Shown here: positions 54,192 to 64,000 of the stretch, piece by piece
Position numbering within the stretch: the first letter of the stretch is position 1
Layout: each line of letters opens with the position of its first letter
DNA from: Panulirus ornatus
Taxonomy: Eukaryota > Arthropoda > Malacostraca > Decapoda > Palinuridae
Direction of reading: 5' to 3'
DNA length: 64,000 bases
NCBI RefSeq assembly: GCF_036320965.1
Contig: NC_092270.1
Span: 19,329,940-19,393,939 of the forward strand
Translations under genes and position numbers: made by a program
The notes under the pieces: model-generated
What the model was told of the DNA's origin: nothing
What the model saw: the letters and a program-made list of their open reading frames with translations, nothing else
Database searches by the model: none

Positions 54192-54845
54192 AGGGGTAGG
54201 GGAGAAAGAATACTTCCCACGCATTCCTCACGTGTCGTAGAAGGCGACTAAAGGGGACGGGAGCGGGGGGGCTAGAAACCCTCCCCTCTTTGTATTTCAA
54301 CTTTCTTAACGGGGAAACAGAAGGAGTCACGCGGGGAGTGCTCATCCTCCTCGAAGGCTCAGATTGGGGTGTCTAAATGCGTGTGGATGTAACCAAGATG
54401 AGAAAAAAATGAGAGATAGGTAGTATGCTTGAGGAAAGAAACCTGGATGTTTTGGCTCTGAGTGAAACGAAGCTCAAGGGTAAAGGGGAAGAGTGGTTTG
54501 GAAATGTCTTGGGAATAAAGTCAGGGGTTAGTGAGAGGACAAGATCAAGGGAAGGAGTAGCACTACTCCTGAAACAGGAGTGGTGGGAGTATGTGATAGA
54601 GTGTAAAAAAGTAAACTCTAGATTGATATGGGTAAAACTGTAAGTGGATGGAGAGAGATGGGTGATTATTGGTGCATATGCACCTGGGCATGAGAAGAAA
54701 GATCATGAAAGGCAAGTGTTTTGGGAGCAGCTGAATGAGTGTGTTAGTGGTTTTGATGCACGAGACCGGGTTATAGTGATGGGTGATTTGAATGCAAAGG
54801 TGAGTAATGTGGCAGTTGAGGGAATAATTGGTATACATGGGGTGT
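54188..54845 (+). mobile_element. RTE copy H, 5' part
   Basis: The 5' head TCCCTAGGGGTAGGGGAGAA and 5' UTR are complete. The initiator is ACG instead of ATG (TTAACGGGGAAAC), and an A insertion follows near 54408. Endonuclease pieces ALSETKLKGKGEEWFGN, VIIGAYAPGHEKKDHERQ and VIVMGDLNAKVSNV are readable, with a stop at about 54640. Homology breaks off at IIGIHGVY (54845). Confidence 0.9.
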
Positions 54846-54990
54846 ATAGAATATATCTTCTCAAACTCATCATCAATAAACTCTGGACTGCAAATACGTA
54901 ATGCCCTAAGGAATATAGATTGAAATGATGATAATTTAACTCTGTCATGTTGAGATGAGTAATAATGGATAATAATATCCATTATTACGG
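54846..54990 (-). mobile_element. Penelope-like element fragment filling an RTE deletion
   Basis: This 145-bp stretch does not belong to the RTE. On the minus strand it reads SQHDRVKLSSFQSIFLRALR then ICSPEFIDDEFEKIYSI, resembling the region between the reverse transcriptase and GIY-YIG domains of Penelope-like elements (pattern R-A-x-R-I-C-S-P-x-x-x-D-x-E). It replaces about 1.5 kb of RTE sequence (late endonuclease to early RT). The class call rests on a short match. Confidence 0.5.
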
Positions 54991-56297
54991 GTGAATGTTC
55001 AAATTACAGAGGTATAAGTTTGTTGAGTATTCCTGGTAAATTATATGGGAGGGTATTGAGTGAGAGGGTGAAGGCATGTACAGAGCATCAGATCGGGGAA
55101 GAGCAGTGTGGTTTCAGAAGTGGTAGAGGATGTGTGGATCAGGTGTTTGCTTTGAAAAATGTATGTGAGAAATACTTAGAAAAGCAAATGGATTTGTATG
55201 TAGCATTTATGGATCTGGAGAAGACATATAATAGAGTTGGTAGAGATGCTCTGTGGAAGATATTAAGAATATATGGTGTGGGAGGCAAGTTGTTAGAAGC
55301 AGTGAAAAGTCTTTATCGAGGATGTAAGGCATGTGTACGTGTAGGAAGAGAGGAAAGTGATTGGTTCCCAGTAAATGTCGGTTTGCGGCAAGGGTGTGTG
55401 ATGTCTCCATGGTTGTTTAATTTGTTTATGGATGGGGCTGTTAGGGAGGTGAATGCAAGAGTTATGGAGAGAGGGGCAAGTATGCAGTCTGTTGTGGATG
55501 AGAATGCTTGGGAAGTGAGTCAGTTGTTGTTCGCTGATGATACAGCGCTGGTGGCTGATTCGGGTTAAAAACTGCAGAAGCTGGTGACTGAGTTTGGTTT
55601 ACCAAACTCAGTCACTTTAGTGTGTGAAAGAAGAAAGTTAAGAGTAAATGTGAATAAGAGTAAGGTTATTAGGTACAGTTGGGTTGAGGGTCAAGTCAAT
55701 TGGGAGGCAAGTTTGAAAGGAGAAAAACTGGAGGAAGTGAAGTGTTTTAGATATCTGGGAGTGGATTTAGCAGCGGATGGAACCATGGACGCGGAAGCGA
55801 GTCACAGTGTGAGGGAGGGGGAGGGGGAGGTTCTGGGAGCGTTGAAGAATGTGTGGAAGACGAGAACGTTGTCTCGGAGAGCGAAAATGGGTATGTTTGA
55901 ACGAATAGTGGGTCTAACAATGTTATATGGTTGCGAGGAGTGGGCTATGGATAGGGTTGTGCAGAGGAGGGTGGATGTGTTGGAAATGAGATGTTTTAGG
56001 ACAATATGAGGTGTGAGGTGGTTTGATCGAGTAAGTAATGAAAAGGTGGTAATAAATGATGTGGTTGAGAGAGCAGAAGAGGGTGTATTGAAATGGTTTG
56101 GTCACATGGAGAGAATGAGTGAGGAAAGATTGACAAAAAGGATATATGTGTCAGAGGTGGAGGGAAGGAGAAGTGAGAGACTAAATTGGAGGTGGAAGGA
56201 TGGAGTGAAAAAGATTTTGAGCGATCGGGGCCTGAACATACAAAAGGGTGAAAGGCGCGCAAGGAATAGAGTGAATTGGAACGGTGTGGTATACATG
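54991..56297 (+). mobile_element. RTE copy H, 3' part, decayed
   Basis: Resumes at CSNYRGISLLSIPGKLYGRV and continues through CGFRSGRGCVDQVF, RQGCVMSPWLFNLFMDG and LLFADDTALVADSG to a stop at 55566. It is then interrupted by a 32-nt inverted duplication at 55584-55615, has another stop at about 56007, and reaches NRVNWNGVVY. It ends abruptly at 56297, where the opposite-strand copy I begins, without its own 3' UTR. Confidence 0.9.
55584..55615. repeat. 32-nt local palindrome inside RTE copy H
   Basis: GTGACTGAGTTTGGT (55584-55598), TT, then ACCAAACTCAGTCAC (55601-55615), perfect 15-bp arms. Other copies have only the first arm followed by AAAGTGTGTG. Confidence 0.95.
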
Positions 56298-57823
56298 CCC
56301 ATACATATATACACATGTACATATTCATACTTACTCACCTTCATCCATTCCCAACGCCACCCCACCACACAGGAAACAGCATTGCCACATTCGTTCACAC
56401 TGTTTCCAGCTCCCTATCCACATCCAGGCCCCACAGATCTTTCAATGGTTTACCCCAGGCCTTTCACATACCCTGGTTCAGTCCACTGACAGTTCGTCGA
56501 CCCCAGTATACCAAACGTTCCAATTCATTCTATTCGATGCACGCCCCTCACCCTCCTGTATGTTCAGGCCCCGATCGCTCAAAATCTTTTTCACTCCATC
56601 CTGCTACCTCCAATTTGGTCTCCCGCTTCTTCTTGTTCCCTGCACCTCTGACACATATATCCTCTTTGTCAACCATGGTGACATCACACAACCCCGCCGC
56701 AGACCTACCTTCACTGGCAAGAAATCACTTTCCTCTCTTCCTAGTCATACACATGCCTTACACCCTTTATAAAAACTTTTCACTGCTTCTAGCACCTTAC
56801 CACCCACGCCATATATTCTTAATACTTTCCACAAAGCATCTCTATCAACCCCATCATATGTCTTCTCCAGATTCATAAATGCTACATACAAATCCATATG
56901 TTTTTCTAAGTATTTCTCATATACATTCTTCAAAGCAAACACGTGATTCACACATCCTCTACCACTTCTGAAACCACACTGCTCTTCCCCAACATGATGT
57001 TCCATACATGTCTTCACCATCTCAATCAATACCCTCTCATACCATATACCAGGAATATTCAACAACCTTATACCTCTGTAGTTTGAACACTCGCCTTCAT
57101 CCCCTTTGCATTTGTACGATAGCACTATGCAAGCATTCCGCCAATCCTCAGGCACTTCACCATGAGCCATACATACAGTGAATATCCTTACCTACCAACG
57201 GACAACAGAATTATCCCCTTCTTAAATTCAACTGTAATACCATCCAATCCAACCCGCCTTGCCGGATTTCATCTTCCGCAAGGCTTTCACCACCTCTCTT
57301 CACTAAACCACTCTCTCACTTCGCGCACCACCCCGTCCAAAACACCCTATATCTGCCACTCTATCATCAAACACATTCAACAATTCTTCATGATATTCAC
57401 TCGAACTCCTCCTCACGCCAACACTACCTGTTATCACTACCCCCTTACCCCCTTCACCGATGTTCCCATTTGTTCTCTTGTCTTACGCACGTTATTTACC
57501 TCCTTCCAAAACATCTTTCAATTCTCCCTAAAATTTAATGATACTCTCTCACTCCAACTCTCATTTGCCCACCTTTTCAACTCTTGCGCCTTCCTCTTAA
57601 CCTTGTGCCACTTTCTCTTATACACCTCCCAGTCATTTGCACTCCTTCCCTGGAAGTATCATCCAAGCGCCTCTCTTTTCTCTTTCACAAGCAACTTCAT
57701 TTCTTCATCCCACTACTCACTACCCTTTCTAATCTGCCCACCTCCCACCTTTCTCATGCCACATGTATCTCTTGCACATGCCATCACTGCTTCCCTAAAT
57801 ACATCCCATTCCTCATCCACCTT
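56298..57823 (-). mobile_element. RTE copy I, diverged, with large internal deletion
   Basis: Left to right: a variant long-type 3' UTR (56298-56505, CATCCAGGCCCCACAGATCT), the C-terminal end, then a jump at about 56675 (TTTGTCAACCATGGTGACAT) that removes most of the RT thumb and catalytic region. RT blocks up to 57170 follow (NYRGIRLLNIPGIWYERV, CGFRSGRGCVNHVF, AFMNLEKTYDGVDRD), then the linker to about 57823. Divergence is clearly higher than in copies A, B, E and G. Confidence 0.85.
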
Positions 57824-58019
57824 TTCCAAGAGTCACAGCAGGTCCGCTGCTGCACTGCTTCCAGTAACGGGGAAAGGCAGACACCTCTGGAGTACATAGT
57901 TTGACGAGACTGTGATCCCAGGGGTACAACCTCGCCAAAGGAAAATCTTCATACGGGCTGTAACTTCACGTAGACGAAGTCCGGTAATAAACTCGCGCGC
58001 GTGTGTGTGTGTGTATGTT
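57824..58019. other. unassigned spacer with CG/GT tract
   Basis: GC-balanced sequence, ending in CGCGCGCGTGTGTGTGTGTG near 57992-58012. No gene recognised. Confidence 0.5.
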
Positions 58020-58500
58020 CTGGGGAGATATGCGAAGTGAGAGAGTCATGGAAAGTGGTTTCAGGAAAGAGGTGGTGGAAGTCTTGCGAAAGATGATATC
58101 TAGCATGGCGGCTAGAGTGAAGGTTATTCCACTTTCTTAAGGGAAGGAGAGACTGTGGTGTTAGTTAGTTACGATTTCCAATGTCTATATGGATCAGGCT
58201 GCGGTGCCTGAGGGCTGGAGGAATGCATGTATAAAGGCATGTGACAAATGTGAATGTTAGAATCACTCACGTATAGGTTTGAGAAGTGTACGTGTTAAGT
58301 TACACTGGTGAATAAGAGGGTGGTGGCATGTATGTACAGAGCAGATGACTGGGGAGGACAAATGTGGTTTAAGGAATGGTATAGTGTGTGTAGATCACGT
58401 TCTCGCGGTGGAGAATGTTTGTGAGATGTACGTGGAGGAACAGAAAGATTGGTATGTAGCATTTATGTATCTGAAAAATGCACATGATAATGCTGACAAC
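58020..58500 (+). mobile_element. RTE fragment J, old
   Basis: The plus strand carries decayed RT N-terminal sequence: words equivalent to SERVxENDxxxREEVVKALRK (58030-58095), GAGGGCTGGAGGAATGCATG (VPEDWRNAC), then GGTTTAAGGAATGG (CGFRSG) and GTAGCATTTATGTATCTG (VAFMDL). No open frame survives. It meets opposite-strand fragment K at 58500. Confidence 0.75.
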
Positions 58501-60165
58501 AATTGACTCACTTCCCATGCCCTCTCATCCCCAACAGACTGCATACTCGCCCCTCTCTCCAAAACTTTTGCACTTACCTCCCTAACCACCCCATCCATAA
58601 ACAAATTAAACAACCATGGAGACATTACGCACCCCTGCCGCAGACCGACCTTCACTTGGAACCAATCACTCTCTCCCTACTCGCACATATGCCTTACACC
58701 CATTATAAAAACTTCTCGCTGCTGCTTCCAGCTACTTGACTCCCACACCATATATCCTTATGACCTTCCACAAAGCATCTCTATGAACCCTATCATATGC
58801 CCTCTCTAGATCCATAAATGCCACATACAAATCCCTCTGTATTTCTGAGGATTTCTTACACTCGTCGTCTAAAGCAAACACCTCATCCACACATCCTCTA
58901 CCACTTCTGAAATCATACTGCTCCTCCCGATTCTGATGCTCTGTACAAGCCTTCACCCTCTCAATCAATACCCCTACCTCACCCCCTCCCCCATAAAACT
59001 TACCAGGTATATTTAACGAACTTATGCCTCTAGTTTGAACATTCACCTTTATCCCTGTTACCTTCATACAATGGCACCATGCGTGCATTCCGCCAATCCT
59101 AAGGTGCTTCACTATGATCCATACATACACCGAATATCCTGACCAACCAAACAACAACACAGTCAACCCCTTTCTTAATAAATTCAACAGCAATACCATT
59201 CACTCCAGCCGCCTTGCCAGACTTCATCTTACGCAACGCTTTCATCACCTCTTCTCTTTTCACCAAACCGCTCTCCCTGGCACTCTCACTTCGCATACCA
59301 TCCTAACAGAAACACCCTACATCTGCCACTCTATCATCAAACACATTCAACAGTCCTTCAAAATACTCACTCCACCTCCTCACTCCATCACTACCTGGTA
59401 ACTACTTCCCCCCTTACCCCTTTCACCGATGTTCCCATCTGTTTTCTTGTGTTTTGTACATTATTTACCTCCTTCCAAAACATCCCTTTATTTTCCCTAA
59501 AGTTTAATGATAATCTCTCACCACAACTCTCGTTGCACTCTTTTTCAACCCCTGCGCCTTATTCTTGGCCTCCTGCTGATATCTCTAGTACATATCCCAA
59601 TCATTTGCACTCCTTCCTTGAAAGTATGACCCTCACGCCTCTTTTCTCTTTCACTGGCAACTTTATCTTTTTTATTCCACCACTCACTACCCTTTCTAAT
59701 CTGCACACCTCCCACCTTTCTCATACCACATGCATCTCTTACACATGCTGTCACTGTTTCCCTATATACCTTCCAGTCCTCATCCACTCCCCTCGCTTTG
59801 TTTACTCTCACCTTTTGCCATTGTCCACACAGTATCTCCAGATATTTCTTCACATGTCTCCTTTACAAGCTCACTTACTCCCACCATTCTCTTCTGACAC
59901 TGTTTCCTCTATTTCGAAAACCTCTACAAATCTTCATGCTCGCCTACACACGATAGTGATCAGACATCCCACCAGCTGCCCCTCTCAGCACATTTACATC
60001 CAAAAGTCTCTCTTTTACACGCCTATCAATCAATACGTAATCTAATAAAACCCTTTGACCATATCTCCTACGTACATACGTATACTTGTATACATCTCTA
60101 TCTAAACCAGGTATTCCCAGTCACCAGTCGTTTCTTCAGCACACAAATCCACAAGCTCTTCACCA
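58501..60165 (-). mobile_element. RTE fragment K, old, RT plus part of the endonuclease
   Basis: The minus strand reads, in sense order from 60165: endonuclease words (KYTYVxRRYGQRVLLDYVLI equivalents at about 60000-60090), a linker (RDACGMRKVGGVQIRKGSEW, 59690-59760), RT start (KSGKAAGVNGIAVEFIKKG, 59165-59220), NIPGKFY, CDEVFALDDECKK-type wording, VAFMDLERAYDRVHRDALWK (58745-58815) and RQGCVMSPWLFNLFMDGVVR (58570-58640). Many stops and indels. Homology ends just before the catalytic motif at the J/K junction. Confidence 0.82.
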
Positions 60166-61048
60166 TGCCTCTCCCTCTCTATGTTGATCTAGGATCCAAC
60201 ATCACCCAGTCTGTCTCTTTCTAAGTGAAATCTGTCATTATCAGTAATCTACCATATCTGAGAAGTAAGCGTTTTATTATTTAATGTATCAGACTGATCG
60301 TTCCTTTATGATCATCATTGTACATTTGTTCTGTAAAGATCAACATGACTATATATTTCTTATCTAGATACACTTCCCTCACGCTCCTGGATGTACGGAC
60401 CATCTTTCAATATTTCCTAAAACTTACGGATGTTTCTAACCTCACTACGCTCATCTTCCATTAACCCTTCCGTCTCTGTAGTATGTGTGTACGAGGTGCC
60501 ATCTTCCAGCAATTCCTGAAGCGCACGACAGCTTCATATGAGGAAGGACCAGCCTCTTTGTGGGACTGTTTCGTTCCTTCCTGGCGAGCAACACTCCAAG
60601 GTCCCAGGTTAAGATCCGCTCTCGTAGACTACCTTACGTCTCCACAACTCCAACATCAACTGGTGAATAATCCCTGACGTGTCATTTTTGACATTCCTGC
60701 GCTGCCATTTACCACACAGGCCATCATCATCTGTATACATAACTTATAGTCGAAAATTCCTTCATTAAACACACCTAACCTCTGCAGTGCAGTTACGTCC
60801 TCTTGCCTCGTTGGGCCGTCGTATATTTTCCTACCTTCAGACTGAATCATTTACATTTTTCCCCTCTCATCCCCAGGTTTCCTCCATCTGACAACCTACC
60901 CCCCACTGAACCCCTCGTTTCTACATTCTTTGTCCTTCCTGAGCGTCCCATAGCAGCAGGACTACAGACGGAACGTAAACATAAATGGTCAACCTCTCAT
61001 GTCTTCCTCATATCCACTTATTCGTCGCCTTGATCTAATGACAGAATC
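60166..61048. other. no gene recognised
   Basis: Mixed-composition DNA. Open frames at 60483-60677 (plus, 64 codons), 60656-60850 (minus) and 60803-61033 (plus) show no recognisable domain and no splice support. Confidence 0.5.
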
Positions 61049-64000
61049 TCCGTACGGTATGTGTAGGTCACATCCCTGGGTGTGTGATGGTATGTGTAGG
61101 TCACACCCCAGGCTGTGTGAGGGTATGTGTAGGTCACATCCCAGGCTGTGTGATGGTATGTGTAGGTTACACCTCAGGCTGTGTGATGGTATGTGTTGGA
61201 CACATCCCAGACTGTGATGGTATGTGCAGGTCACATCCCAGGCTGTGTGATGGTATGTGTTGGTCACACCCCAGGCTGTGTGATGGTATGTGCAGGTCAC
61301 ATCCCAGGCTGTGTGATGGTATGTGTAGGTCACACCCCAGGCTGTGTGATGGTATGTGTTGGTCACATCCCAGGCTGTGTGATGGTATGTGTTGGTCACA
61401 CCCCAGGCTGTGTGATGGTATGTGTAGGTCACACCCCAGGCTGTGTGATGGTATGTGTAGGTCACATCCAGGCATGTGTGTGATGGTATGTGTAGGTCAC
61501 ATCCCAGGCTGTGTGATGGTAGTGTAGGTCACAACCCAGGCTGTGGATGGGTGGGTCACATCCCAGGCTGTGTGATGGTATGTGTAGTCACATCCCAGGC
61601 TGTGTGATGGTATGTGTATGTCACACACTAGGCTGTGTGATGGTATGTGTAGGTCACATCCCAGGCTGTGTGATATGTGCAGGTCACATCCAGGCTGTGT
61701 GATGGTATGTGTAGGTCACATCCCAGGCTGTGTGATGGTATGTTAGTCACATCCCAGGCTGTGTGATGGTATGTGTAGGTCACATCCCAGGCTGTTGTGG
61801 TATGTGGTCACATCCAGGCTGTGTGATGGTATGTGTTGTCACACCCCAGACTGTGTGTGGTGTGTGTGGTCACACCCCAGGCTGTTGTGATGGTATGTGT
61901 TGGTCACATCCCAGGCTGTGTGATGGTATGTGTAGGTCACATCCCAGGCTGTGTGATGGTATGTGTTGGTCACATCCCAGGCTGTGTGATGGTATGTGTA
62001 GGTCACACCCCAGGCTGTGTGATGGTATGTGTTGGTCACATCCCAGGCTGTGTGATGGTATGTGTTGGTCACATCCCAGGCTGTGTGATGGTATGTGTAG
62101 GTCACATCCCAGGCTGTGGTGATGGTAGGTAGGTCACATCCCAGGCTGTGTGATGGTATGTGTAGGTCACACCCAGGCTGTGTGATGGTATGTGTTGGTC
62201 ACATCCCAGGCTGTGTGATGGTATGTGTAGGTCACATCCCAGGTCTGTGTGATGGTATGTGTTGGTCACATCCCAGGCTGTGTGATGGTATGTGTAGGTC
62301 ACATCCCAGGCTGTGTGATGGTATGTGTTGGTCACATCCCAGGCTGTGTGATGGTATGTGTAGGTCACATCCCAGGCTGTGTGATGGTATGTGTAGGTCA
62401 CATCCCAGGCTGTGTGATGGTATGTGTAGGTCACATCCCAGGCTGTGTGATGGTATGTGTAGGTCACATCCAGGCCTGTGTGATGGTATCTGTAGGTCAC
62501 AACCCAGGCTGTGTGATGGTATGTGTAGGTCACATCCCAGGCTGTGTGATGGTATGTGCAGGTCACACCCCAGGCTGTGTGATGGTATGTGTTGGTCACA
62601 TCCCAGGCTGTGTGATATGTGCAGGTCACATCCCAGGCTGTGTGATGGTATGTGTAGGTCACACCCCAGGCTGTGTGATGGTATGTGTTGGTCACACCCC
62701 AGGCTGTGTGATGGTATGTGTTGGTCACACCCCAGGCTGTGTGATGGTATGTGTTGGTCACATCCCAGGCTGTGTGATGGTATGTGTAGGTCACATCCCA
62801 GGCTGTGTGATGGTATCTGTTGGTCACACCCCAGGCTGTGTGATGGTATGTGTAGGTCACACCCCAGACTGTGTGATGGTATGTGTAGGTCACATCCCAG
62901 GCTGTGTGATGGTATGTGTAGGTCACATCCCAGGCTGTGTGATGGTATGTGTAGGTCACATCCCAGTCTGTGGGTGATGGTAGGTTGGTCACATCCCAGG
63001 CTGTGTGATGGTATGTGTAGGTCACATCCCAGGCTGTGTGATGGTATGTGTAGGTCACATCCAGGCTGTGTGATGGTATGTGTAGGTCACATCCCAGGCT
63101 GTGTGGATGGTATGGTCGCTCTCGTAAGTCACATCCCAGTCTGTGGGTGATGGTATGTGTTGGTCACATCCCAGGCTGTGTGATGGTATGTGTAGGTCAC
63201 ATCCCAGGCTGTGTGATGGTATGTGTAGGTCACACCCAAGGCTGTGTGATGGTATGTGTAGGTCACATCCCAGTCTGTGGGTGATGGTAGGTTGGTCACA
63301 TCCCAGGCTGTGTGATGGTATGTGTAGGTCACATCCCAGGCTGTGTGATGGTATGTGTAGGTCACATCCCAGGCTGTGGTGATGGTATGTGTAGGTCACA
63401 TCCCAGGCCTGTGGTGATGGTATGTGTAGGTCACATCCCAGGCTGTGTGATGGTATGTGTAGGTCACATCCCAGGCTGTGTGATGGTATGTGTAGGTCAC
63501 ATCCCAGGCTGTGTGATGGTATGTGTAGGTCACATCCCAGGCTGTGTGATGGTATGTGTAGGTCACATCCCAGGCTGTGTGATGGTAGTGTAGGTCACAT
63601 CCCAGGCTGTGTGATGGTATGGTAGGTCACACCCCAGGCTGTGTGATGGTATGTGTTGGTCACACCCAGGCTGTGTGATGGTATGTGTAGGTCACATCCC
63701 AGGCTGTGTGATGGTATGTGTAGGTCACACCCAAGGCTGTGTGATGGTATGTGTAGGTCACATCCCAGGCTGTGTGATGGTATGTGTAGGTCACATCCAG
63801 CTGTGTGATGGTATGTGTGGTCACACCAGGCTGTGTGATGGTATGTGTGTCACACCCAGCTTGTGATGGTATGTGTAGTCACACCCAGGCTGTGTGATGG
63901 TATGTGTAGGTCACATCCCAGCTGTGTGATGGTATGTGTAGGTCACATCCCAGTCTGTGTGATGGTATGTGTTGTCCACATCCCAGGCTGTGTGATGGTA
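61049..64000. repeat. 33-bp minisatellite, about 89 copies, continuing beyond the window
   Basis: The period is 33 bp (ATGTGTAGGTCACATCCCAG at 62881, next start 62914). Main variants are TGTAGGTC versus TGTTGGTC and CACATCCC versus CACACCCC. Indels of one to a few bases are frequent in 61480-61880 and after 63600, giving edges of lower order. Each unit can fold TCACA with TGTGA around CCCAGGC. As 33 is a multiple of three, eleven-residue peptide repeats appear in several frames; these are not treated as genes. Confidence 0.96.

Noticed and set aside
61049..64000. Open frames with eleven-residue repeats (GHIPGCVMVCV and TYHHTAWDVTY types)
   Set aside because: A 33-bp unit translated in frame. 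Frames are broken at every indel, and both strands are equally open.

Overview
This is eukaryotic, animal DNA with very few genes. It has long G-rich minisatellites, kilobases of simple repeats, a dense nest of RTE-type non-LTR retrotransposons, and one recognisable cellular coding sequence: the 3' end of a cytoplasmic-type histidyl-tRNA synthetase. The element mix (an RTE family with a C-poor sense strand, (TA)n and (GA)n tracts, decayed CR1/Jockey-like, Penelope-like, pogo/Tigger and TTAA-type DNA elements) fits an arthropod. A decapod crustacean is my best guess, but that is inference.

Layout. 1-1.5 kb: moderately GC-rich sequence with two phase-compatible candidate exons on the minus strand. 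1.5-6.6 kb: two adjacent, related minisatellites (31 bp, then 32 bp); the 32-bp unit is a G-quadruplex motif. 6.6-6.9 kb: C-rich linker. 6.9-11.4 kb: 24-bp minisatellite maturing into a 48-bp dimer. 11.4-33 kb: AT-rich, mostly featureless DNA with old element remnants, a TTAA-flanked MITE, several copies of a ~235-bp non-autonomous retroelement, one candidate terminal exon and a CR1/Jockey-like fragment. 33-60 kb: the RTE nest, with at least eleven copies or fragments on both strands. Copy B (39957-43292, minus) carries an intact 999-codon endonuclease/reverse-transcriptase ORF. Copy A (33381-36313, plus) is 5'-truncated, nearly identical in protein, and framed by an exact 12-bp target-site duplication. 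60.2-61 kb: unassigned. 61-64 kb: 33-bp minisatellite running off the window.

The most interesting structure is the retroelement system. The ~235-bp element shares its first ~105 bp with the RTE 5' UTR and its terminal hairpin/poly(A) tail with the RTE 3' end, so it looks like a non-autonomous partner of this RTE. Both kinds of element repeatedly end at, or sit within, (TA)n tracts, often tail to tail. At 46.4-47.5 kb the intron-free histidyl-tRNA synthetase 3' end lies directly between a (TA)n tract and one of these small elements in the same orientation, followed by poly(A) and another (TA)n tract. I read this as a possible gene retrocopy made by the RTE machinery using a small element carried in the mRNA 3' UTR. 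A genuine terminal exon remains possible.

Nearly all long open frames in the minisatellites and opposite the RTE coding strands are artefacts of base composition and are not annotated as genes.
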